DNA of 64,000 nt from contig NC_092679.1 in NCBI RefSeq assembly GCF_964355755.1, forward strand, positions 16,856,932 through 16,920,931, written 5' to 3'. The translations under genes and the position numbers were made by a program. This document shows positions 25,801-37,800 of this stretch, one piece after another. This stretch comes from Antedon mediterranea. Lineage: Eukaryota; Echinodermata; Crinoidea; Comatulida; Antedonidae. Below the pieces are notes generated by a model, which saw only the letters and a list, made by a program, of their open reading frames with translations, did no database searches and had not been told where the DNA came from. The stretch's first letter is position 1. The number at the start of each line of letters is the position of its first letter.

Positions 25801-28800
25801 TAAATACTGCATCCGTTCACAATTTATAATTTCTAAAAAAAAGAACAATCAATATTTACTCACAAAAACATTGTGATTATAATGTGTAGCATTATTAACT
25901 GCTTTTGGTCATTTCAATCTACTTCCTTTGACAGCAAAAATTAGAAACTTGATTGTTCCTTAGATAAGTTTGAGGAGGCAGCCAAACATTTAACAGGGAC
26001 CTTAAGCGAAACGAGATGGCCCTGACAAGTGCCGATCTTACACTTTTCTTATCAGGAACGAGTGGAAATGACGCGCATTTGTTTTATAATTAGAAACTAT
26101 TAGTAAAGTATCTAATTTCAAACTTTAGTTTTTCATTTGATTTTTTCTGGACTTGTTGTACTTGTACCTTTAAAAACAGTGGGTGATGATTGTTTATTTT
26201 ATAAGTGACCATACAATGAGTGTTTAGAGAAATGTTACTGGAGAAACAATATAAGGTAAGTCATAGGGTAATATATAAGTAACTATTTTCAGTTTATGTC
26301 ATCTATATTACGGTGATTTAATTAAATATGTTAGCAATTAGTTGCTAATTGTCAAAACACGACAGCGATGATTACGGCTGCAACATTATGGGAGGCTGTT
26401 TCCAGATGTGTTTGATCCAAAACATTACTAGGGTAATAATGTGAAGCGCTTAGATGCTTTGTGCATTAAGCTCTATAAAAGGAACGACGTATTATTAATT
26501 ATTATTATTATTAAATCATGTTAAATTTATTTTGTTCAAAAAATCAGCATGTAAATCTAAATTATTATTTGGATGCATGTTTTTTTTTTTAAATATAACT
26601 ACAGTAGAAATATTTAATATTAATTCATTATTATAAAATACAGAATTGGTAATTATTATTTTACCTTAATATGCTCAATGTTTCGTTATAAATGTTAATA
26701 CTAAATATTAAATAATGCAGTAAAATGCTATAAAATAAATATTTAATTTTGTCATATTAAATCAATGTTAAATAGTGAGATTTTTTTATTGTTGTCCAAT
26801 CTATATTGGGTTAAAAATAATCATGATGAAACGCTACATTAAACATTTAATCCTGTCTGTAGGCTAATGAAAGTTGATGTGGCCCTTCTGTACACCCCTG
26901 ATAGGCACACGTTTCACCCCTGTAACAGGAACTAACTCTAATTCAATTTTCATTATTTTGATAAGAGCTGGCTAAAGTACCTCTGTTTTGTCTTAAAAAG
27001 TTGACTGCGCTGTACTCTTAGTAATAATAACAACTTGTTTTTATTTTAATTATTTGGCACTTTTTGTATATTAATTTTTTAAAAGAAATATATATCTTTA
27101 CACTTGACTCCTACTGGAATACTGGAAAAAAATATTTTTTTCTCCCTGACATCAGTACTTTTGTGCCAATCATTTTCATTTTTCAGAAAATAGAACTGAA
27201 AAATTGGTTTTTGTTTTTGTTTTTTTAAAGACAAAGAGAGAGACGTTCTAATCTAAATCATGATCATGAGAAAAAACAATTGAAATATCTGCCAAAGTGA
27301 AAAAAAAAATTGCTTAATTTTCTTGATATATGCACTGATTATTAAACTACTATGGCTCAAAAACACTTTTAAAATTTAAATCTCAAAAGAGATCCATAAA
27401 TATTTATTGACTTAAAGGTAAATGTCACTTGAGTGTGATTGTTATGGCCACAGTGCTATCATGGTATTTTAAAATCAGATTTTAAATAATTTTCCCTCTT
27501 TTTCTTTGCAGCCTATTCTTGGGAACGAAAGCATGGTGGAAGATGTTGTCACAGATCCAGACACGGAAGAGGCACTGGCAGAGTTTGACTTCCTTGTGGC
27601 AGAGGGCGGCGAGGGAGCTGGAGAAGCACGCACCACTGGCGACGGTACTGAATGGCTAGGTAGTAAATTAGCAAACAAACTAACACAGTGGTCGTTGTGT
27701 AAGAGCTACAGTGGCGTCCTCATTGACAATCGTGTAATTGTATGACCAATTGACGTAATGTCTGTGTTGGGTGTTCAATCTTCTGCTTGCCCTCCCTCCT
27801 TTATTCCTTCATTTTCTATTGTCCTAGCATCTTGACATGTTATCTGTATATCAATATTTCCTACAGTCCGTAGAAAAGTATTTGATAAAAGATTGTTTAA
27901 CTTTGATTAACAAAAAACAGTATTTAGAAACTAATAGGTTTTGATCTCTAATCTAACTATATTAGAGGACTAGTAGATGATTTATTTAAAGGTAGTCCCA
28001 TAGCATCTATGTATGAACTGTGGCAGGTCAAAATGCTTTGATGTCTCCATGCACTTAAATTAAATGAAATTTCCATCCTACAATACATGCATATTTGACA
28101 ATTAGACAAGATTTTCTTGTGAAGGGGAATACACCAACTGTATGCCACTGTATCTACAGCACATATAATAGTCAATAGGAAACACAAACTCTACTCCAAT
28201 CAATTTGCACTATGCTTTAAGCTCTGTCTACACTATCAAAAAAGTGTGATATGTTCAAGTATGGTAGTGGCATGCCCAAATATGGTAGTGATATTGATAA
28301 ATATGGTATTAATATGACATCATCATCATTAAATGGGCACATCATATTTTGTTGTTCCATAAAGTTTGATAGTGTAAACAGAGCTTTAGTTTATAATCCC
28401 ATATAGTAGAACACCTGTTAATGGAACACTTTAGGGACCCAACAAATTGTCTCCGTAATAATAGGGTGTTCCCTGAATAGGGGTGTCCCAAAGAAGGGGA
28501 GTCTACTGTATTAACAGCCACGTTTAAAACTTTCATGATCGATAGAAATGGCTAGCTCATATGAATTTAAAAATAGAATATTTCCATTTGCATGACAAAT
28601 TATTGGGCCAAAACAATCGGCAATTAAAGAATTTAGTGTATTTTGAAGAAGTCCATAATATATTACATTTTAAAGTTTTAGGAGCCCAACTAATGAAATG
28701 AGTCATGCCAGTAGCGTTAAGCTCTGTCTATTATTATTATCAAACTTTATGTGACAAAAAAATGCGATGTGCCCATACAGTATATGAACATGATGATGTC

Positions 28801-31800
28801 ATATCTGGGCATATCACTACCATATCTGGGCATATCACTACCATATCTGGGCATATCACCAGCATACTTTTAAACTAGTTTAATAGTGTAAACAGAGCTT
28901 TAGCATCTTCTTAACATCTGTAGTAGTTTGCCAAATCTTGTTAGCATCAATAAAGTAGATTGTGGTTTAAGTTGGTCTGTTCTGTAGGAATATAATTGTT
29001 TATCTTTTGTCAGATACAAGCCAGACATAGAAGGTGTCAATGTAATTGATTGCCTCATTTGTATAGAAAACACTTCTAATTCACACTTCCTTTTTAAATT
29101 TGTTTGCCAAATATTACCCATAATAAACACATCCTTAAATCTCAGACATGTTTTTGCTGGTTTGATATAGACATCAACCTTACATCTTCAGGATACTTTG
29201 TTTTGTAATTTGACATCTAAACTTAGTACAGTACAGTGGATTCCAATATTGTGACGCCTCTCTTTAAGGGGACAAATGTTTTTTTTTAACCCTACAAACC
29301 TCTATTAAGGGGACATTGTTGGTCCATGGAAACTTCATGGAAACTTTTGGGTCCCAAAGGTATCTCCTTAAGAGCTTTAATATATTTCCAATTAAATATA
29401 TAATTTTAATTTAATTACCTCTAACTTTTGTAGGGTTTTATGATTGATAGGTATACATATTATTAATATAGAATTATTTAAAATGTCGGGAATATTAAAT
29501 TAACATATTTTTATTTCCAGTAAATAATAATTTTTTTTTATCAGTTCTTGCCAATATAAACTCATTTTGCATGCTGTGGAATGTTTTATTTGCCTGTACT
29601 GTATACTAACCTAATATTTGGGTCCACGCAAAGAAAAAAAAAGAAAAACACACCATGTTGGTGGCCTTTTAGCCTAACCCATATCTGTTCTGCTTGCAGA
29701 CACGAAATTGGACCTCTCTCCTACGAGTGAGGACTGGGGGGTTGATGAGGGAATGATCAGTAAGCTAAAAGAAGACTATAAAAAGGCACGGAAAGGCAAG
29801 AAGCCTGTCGTTCGTAAGTTGAGGGCGCTGTTCATCAGCATGGGTTGCATGATTGCACCTCGTATAACATCGCTTTAACGCTTGTTCATTTTGCACTACG
29901 CATTCATTACACACGGCTAAGGCGCTGTGCTTTTATTAATTTTGTTACGCTCTTTATTATTCTTACTGCTAACAAAGCTTTTTATTTAGAAATTTTAATA
30001 ATTTGCTATTAAAATATTTCAATTTTTTGACATTTTTTTTTATACTTGAATTTCAAGAGTATCAATTGTAACGTAAAAATAGCTATATTATAATAACATT
30101 TTATTAGTACAGTAAAATTATCTTGTATGCTGACCGCTGTTGCTACAAAAGAAAAATATATTCTGTTTATATTATCTGATTGGATGGGGTATAATTATAA
30201 TTACTGGCTAATTACAAACGACTTATCATCTCTACCTTATATAAACAATATTATAAATTTATCTGTAATCTCTAAGGGATACACAGACGAAGTACATGAT
30301 ACTTTACTGTTCCATAGGCAGTTGAAATAAACGCCGCAGTTTTCAGATGCATTTAAAAAAAAATCTAGAATATCCTCAGGCTTATCCCACGGACCGATTT
30401 TAGGCCTCTAGATATCTTTTCACTCCTCTGCTCAAAAGTAAAATGTAATGAATAGAACCCCAATTTTTTAAAGCATTGAAAACCTTTGATTTGTCAATCC
30501 AACCATGACGTCTTTCATCATTTGCATGCTTATTTTATTTTCGTTTGTTCACATTTTTTGTATATTTAGCATTTTTATTTTGCATGTTTCAGTTGCATCA
30601 ACTAACTCACTACACCATGATGTACCAAGTTTTAATGAAAACAATTTTTTTAGGGTTTTCTAATAGGACGAGTGATCGTCTCAAATCTCAATAGATTAAT
30701 ACCATAGTATATGAAATTGAATACTAAGGAGTTGTTTTATACTTTTGAATGTAATACAGTCAACTATCTCAATAGCGGACTCTCTGAAAACCAGAAACTC
30801 TCCCAATACCAGACTTTTCTTGAGGAGCAAAAGGTCATAAATTGATTTTTACCATTAAAGACACACCATACTTACATTTGGTCAGCCCAAATGTGTCCAG
30901 TATTTAGAGAGTAAAACCTGTTTTCCTGTCGACGCTATCATTAACAATAATCGGCAATCTTCTATGTAAAAATTGAAATGTTAACGATTTACAGGAAAAG
31001 GTACTCGCTATCGTTATCATTTTAACTAGATAGTTTTCAAACGATCGTCGTTGAACTGTTAGCGATCAATGTTGATAACGTTGACAGGAAAACAGGATTA
31101 AAATACACTGAATATGCAAGTATTTATGGGAGGTAGATGTTGATCAGTTAGTGGAGTACATATAGAATACCCATAGTTGTAGGATGGAGGAAATATTTAT
31201 CTGTGGTTGTAGTGTTTTCCGGCGATTCATAGAGCATAACAGTTAGATCCTCTTTAATAATAAATTAATGAAGGAGAAAAGTCGCATCACCCAGGATGTT
31301 CCCTTAATTTTGAACATCAACTCTACACACTGTGGTATGGCTTGTACTGGTGTAACATGTTTCTCCTCAGTCCAAGCTGCGTTCGTACTTATAACTCGGG
31401 CAAAATAATGTTCTGTCTTCATCTGTGATACGCTATACTGATGTTTTAATTAGTTTTTGTAATATTAATACTCGTGGTCTGGGAAATTTAGAGTTGTTGA
31501 CCTAGCATTTTTAGACATCATAGCTGTACATGTTGTTACTAGGGATCACGTCTGCTGTGGTTTTATCTTTTTTATGTAGCTTGGATTGCGTTTTGCACCA
31601 TGGTTTGTGAGCACTACATGTTATTGTTTAATGATGATAATCATCTATATGCAATTTGATTATATAATATTAATATTAATGTAAAAATATATTAAGTGCT
31701 TTTAAATTGCATATTTTTGCCTACTATGGGAAATGCTGGAATGAATTGTTCATTATAACATTCAAATGCTTTTATTGTTTATAGAACATTTTTTAAACTA

Positions 31801-34800
31801 TTGATATTATACAAAATGAATATATAGTACATACAATACCTAAAAATATACTTACTTCGCAAAAAAAACAAACTTTTAAATACAGTATACATGGCTATTA
31901 TCACAATACTTATACAATATTACTATATATTAAATATATTGTATTGATGTTTTACAAAATTCAATATAAAATATTGAAGTACACTAACTTTATATATATC
32001 CTTTCTCATAATGCTATTAAATAATAGCACAATACATTATTTTATTGGAATTTAAATACTGTATTTCATCTAGTAAATAAATATTAATAATTGCTTTATT
32101 AATTTTGAAAATATATGCATATTCAAATTATAAATTTACTAAACTATAAGTAAAATAATTAATTTAAAGTAAATAAAAATATTAATCATTGCTTAAATAA
32201 CTTTTGTATAAAATATTATTTATTAATTACTCTTCCTACTGACAAAAATATTTAGGCATTTTTTAACATCCATAGTATTACCCAAAAATTGCTATAATGC
32301 CATACTTTGTAATTCATAAACATTTCAGAAAAAATAACCCCTTACTTTTTATATTTACATGTGCCCTGCTCTGTTGCAATATTTAGCCAAGTACTTTATG
32401 TATAGCACAATTTCATTTTTTTCTCAATTGATTTCATCCCACACAATCAGTACAGTGTCTGTGAACATTTTTTTTACATTTACATTTTATTATGCATTTA
32501 TATTTAGCTCTTCTTAAATTTTAAATCCCAAAATATTAGAAATTTTATATTTGACATTAAATTAATGTGCAATTATTGTCCCATTCTCTCATTTAGTAAT
32601 CCATGCCGTACCAACTCTGCAAACAACAAAGCCCGCCCTCTATCGACAATGTGTTTGTCAGCCATACTTCAAACAAGCTTATACTCCACAACAAAAATTT
32701 TGTTCGGCTTTATTGCTTAACGTGCGAGCTTGATGTTAAATTCAACATCCATTCTTTTAAGTATTTTTTTTTTTGTAATGAATGTGAATTCTGTCCTGCG
32801 GCTTTAAATAAAAAGCTTAACATTTGTAATCTGAGGCATAAAAAAGACAAGTTTAATTACTCTCAAATCCAAAATACAACGCACAATTAAGTCGCATGAA
32901 CTGTGGTATGGATTAACGGAAAATTAACCGTATTAATAAACATTTAGCTTTGGAGAAAATATTGTCTTGTAACTAGAAATGTATATTAAATATGTACTCT
33001 GCAATATTATTGCCTTGCATATAGTCATTTACTACTGCACAGTTGACTTGCAAATAGCTTTTAATGTCTTACAGGTCCTAAACGTTCAGCGTTACAGGCG
33101 ATGTTGGAAAATCTGGGTCGTGATGAGGGAATTCCCCCTCCCCCTCGAGGAAAACCAATACAACAGGAAGTTGATATCCCAGAATCTGCAGGTAAACAAA
33201 CTTCAATCCAAGTTTCAAACATCAAAATCCTTTTTATTCTGTATGGTATATATATGCTAAAAACTCCTCTTAATTGTGATTGACAGCTCAAGGGGCGTTT
33301 CCAGCAGGGCGTAGACCAATGGTAGGAATCGGTGAAGATGAGGCAATAGAGACGGCGCTCGGGTTAGGAGATCTTGCCAAATTAACAGTTTCAAATGAAG
33401 CAGACGCCCTTTCCAGTTACGATGTAAGTTTTTTCTGCTTCTATTTCCTAAGTATTTATAAAAAATATCTATTCTAAGTATTGGTTGGTTAAAAAATTCA
33501 GTAGATAAACCTACGGTAATTCATTTTAATTTTAGGTGAATGCCGCTGCCACTAAAGACACATTCAGGAAAACATGGAATCCAAAGTATACATTACGAAA
33601 TCACTTTGATGCTGTTCGAACACTGGCCTTCCACCCCGTAGAACCGGTACTTATCACCGGATCAGAGGACCATTCACTCAAATTATGGAATCTAGACAAA
33701 ACAGTGCCAGCCAAAAAGTAAATAATGTGGAATTTAAATATCTGTTTTATTTTGTTATTTATTTTGTGCCAATATTTAGGTAACAGTAGGAGTGGAATTG
33801 CTTTATTTTTAGTATATAAAACAATGACACAAGATGGGATTTGAACCCAGGAATTTGGAATTGATAGGCAAGCATCTTAACCACTAAAGCGTGGTTCCCA
33901 CTAGCGACGCAACACAAGGACGTAACGCAACGCAAGTGAATTGACCAATCACAAGCGATGGCTTATTCGCTTGTGATTGCTAACTGTCTATAACTTCGCT
34001 TGTCATCGGTTAAAACGCTTGCGTTGCATTTACGTCCTTGCGTCAAGTTCTAGTGGGAACCACGCTTAAGCTACAAATCCTCTCCCCAAGTTAATAATTT
34101 GTTCTTAAAATGTTTCTTTGCATAGAGTAAAAAAGTAAAATTCTAATACTGTACTTCCAATAATCACCATTTCGTTTGTTCTTTTCTTCCAGAACTGCAT
34201 CATTGGATGTAGAACCAATCTATACTTTCCGAGGTCATTCGTAAGTAGACATGTTTTACGGTTGAACTGGGAAAACTTTTAATACATATTTTTTTGTGTA
34301 TAAATAATCCCTTTTTTACTAATTATTGAATACACACTCACTCAATAAAGCTCTGTCTACACTATCAAACTTTATGTGACAAAAAATGTGATGTGCCCAT
34401 ATATGGACATGATGATGTCATATCATTTTGATAGTGTGAATAGAGTGTCAGAAAAATTATGTGAGTGAGTGTTCAAGATTTGACTCTCATTTAAGTAAGG
34501 AAAGCATGTATGTGTAACTGTCATGTCATAAATTATCATTATAGGGCGGCTGTACTCTGTCTATCTATCAGTGCAGATGGGTCCAAGTGTTTCAGCGGTA
34601 GTATGGATTCTACTATTTGTTGTTGGGGTATGCCAGATATAAATATGGATCCATATGATTCCTATGGTACGTACAATTGTCGGTAAATGTTACAAAAGTA
34701 ATCTGCCGAAATTACATATAAGATAAGATAAGATAACTTTTATTGATCCTCAAAAAGGAAATTCATTGCTCGTCATAATAACAAAGAAAACACTATAAAA

Positions 34801-37800
34801 ACAAATATAGCATAAAACCATTCATATAAAAACATCTAAAAAATTACAATATAAAATTATCTTCTTGACTTCCTGTTGTACTGGATGATACCGGAGGGAA
34901 TAAAGGATTTAGCAAATCGATTTGTTTTCACACTGAGGAGCCTCAATCTACCACTTGGATTAAGTTGGTCTATGATCACTTTGTGGAGAGGATGAGAGGC
35001 ATCCGACTCAATGCGTTCGAAATCTTTCTGGAGGTGTTCTAGGTGCACTTCGGTAAAGGAAGGCAGTTCCAGACCAATCATTTTACCAGCCCGACGGATG
35101 AAAGTTTCAAGGCGTCCTTTATTCCCTCCGGTAACATTACCAGCCCAACAGGAGAGGCAATACGTCCAAACACTACATATAACGGATCTATAGAACGAAA
35201 GTAACATCAAATCACAGGAGTTAAATTTATATAAAGTTCTCATACAATACATTCTGGGACTTAATTTTTTGCTGATGAAGTCTATATGGTCTCCCCAACT
35301 CAGTTTATCATTGAAAACAATTCCTAGATACTTGTACTGGTCAACAATTTCAATTTCTTTACCTTTGATAGTGATTGGTTGAAAATTAAATTTATGTTTA
35401 GTCCTAAAATCAATGATCATCTCCTTTGTTTTTGATGCATTTATTTGGAGATAATTATCGTCACAAAATTTAACAAATCTTTGTATTTCGCTACGATAAT
35501 TTTCATCATTGTTTGAAACTATGAGACCAATAGTGCTAGTGTCATCAGCGAATTTAACAACGGGGCAAAGCTCATCATTTAAAGATCTGTAATCCGCCGT
35601 ATACAAGGAATATAATTTAGGTGCGTTGACAGTACCCTGAGGAACACCGGTGTCAGAGGTTACGATTTCTGACTTAACACCATTAATATTAACAAATTGT
35701 TTTCTATCACAAATGAAATTTAAAACTAAACGAACAATCGGACGGGGAAACTCCATATTCAACATTTTGTCTGCTAAGATATGGGGTTGTATGGTATTAA
35801 ACGCAGATTGAAAATCAAAATACATAATACGTGCCGAGTGGCCTTTCTTTACATTATCTAGATGTGAATACAATTTATGTAATTTAAAATAAATCGCATC
35901 ACTGGTACTACGGAGTGATCGGTAAGCAAATTGCAACGGGTCTAACACTTTTTCAGCATAAGGTTGCATAATTTTTAAAATAATACGTTCCAATATTTTC
36001 ATCGCGACAGACGTGAGTGCAACGGGTCTCAAATCATTCATGCAGTTAATCTTAGGTTTCTTAGGTACCGGTATTATGCATGAAAGTTTCCAAATATCCG
36101 GGAACGCATGATAAGAAAGACACATATTGAAAATAAATGTAAATATACCATCAAGGTGAGGAGAGCAGACCTTAAGTACTCGTGGTGGATTTAATGGACT
36201 TAAACAATTTTTGTTTGCCTAAATTACGTTGATTTACATATTATTATTATTATCTTTATTTCCCAGATTGCAGTATATTGAAAGAACCATTGATCGGCCA
36301 CACCAATGCAGTGTGGGATATCGCATTCGACGCCACCAAAAACCACCTTGTATCGGCCTCGGCTGATGGTACTGTAAGGTTATGGAACCCTCAACAGAAG
36401 TCTCCACTTCTAAATAAGTACATTGGAGAAAAATGTAAGATATGATATGGTTTATCTCTCAGTCATATCTCATGACTAACAATACGGTAGAACCTCTATT
36501 TAAGGGACACCTTCGTGACCAAACAACTTTGATTATCATATTTCATCATTGTCTTGTCTTTCTTTAGCCTATGGAGTTCCAACCACTGTTGATTTTGTAC
36601 GCTGTGACCCGTGTCAAATTATCGTTGGCTACAAATCCTCAGATGCTGTCATCTATGACCTGGAGACAGCGAAACCAGTGATAACGCTAGATAGCAAGTT
36701 ATTGTCCGACACTGATGGAACCACACAGATTAATTGTGCAATTAGCCACCCAACTCTACCTATAACCATTACTGCACACGAGGACAGACACATACGCTTC
36801 TTTGATAATAATACAGGTAAATCATATATGTCTCTATACCACAAATAACATACATAAAATGTTTACAAAATCTGTTTTATCTTTGTATTTGTGATTTTTA
36901 TTTGTTTCTGTCTTTTCCGTTGGTTTCCTGTATAATTTTTACCGTTTTTAAATACTTTTATCAGTTTATACATTTTAATGTAAATACACAGTAATTCAGC
37001 TTCGGCTGCGGCAGTGATATGAATAAAAGAATATACTCAAATAATGGTTCTATTTTATAACGGCTTCATAGTGGTCTAAATAAACTAGAAAATGTGAATT
37101 GTCATGCATATTTCTATTCATGTTTTAGGTAAAATGGAACACAGTATGGTGGCTCATTTGGATGCTGTAACTAGCCTGGCCATCGATCCAAATGGATTAT
37201 ATCTCCTATCTGGAAGTGAGTATTTGAATAATGTCTTAACTGGTTTGACAAAAGTGTGATGTGCCCAAATATGGTAGTCATATGCCCAAATATAGTAGTG
37301 ATATGACATCATCATGTCCATATATATGGGCACATCACATAGTTTGACAGAGCTTTAGACCAATATGCTCTACGGTAACTACAATACTTTGAACCCATCT
37401 TTTTCTGTCTTGTTGTGTTTGACCAGATTCTTTACTTTCATTGCCTCGTCCTTTGGATGGGACATGATGTCACTGGTCCTTTTTTTAAAATTTTAATGGA
37501 TGTGGTCCAATAGGTGGTCTAATTCGGTGCCATTCTTTATAGATGATAGGTAAATGCCTACATAATAATTTACAACCTAATTAATATATTTTTATAGTTA
37601 TATGTAACCTTTTTATGGTGGTAATTTTTTATATTTTTGTATAACAGAACGTTTGTAATTTTGTAATTTGAATAATGCTTTTTACCTGTATTTTATATAA
37701 AGATATTGATTGCTATTTTTATTCCATAATAAAACAAATTCCATAGTTGTTTTCTATATTAATAATTGATGTTATTGTCGTTGCTTCCAGGTCATGATTG

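Larger units (their letters stand above)
27660..29699 (+). other. Striatin intron 7 with MITE copies
   Basis: Holds two palindromic MITE copies (28219-28388, 28721-28902), a small CAG-type MITE (28404-28508) and a partial one around 29234-29370. No further exon recognised. Confidence 0.75.

Noticed and set aside
32603-32890. 95-codon Cys-containing ORF in striatin intron 8
   Set aside because: The Cys spacing is irregular, there are no good splice signals, and no similarity to a zinc-finger family is visible.
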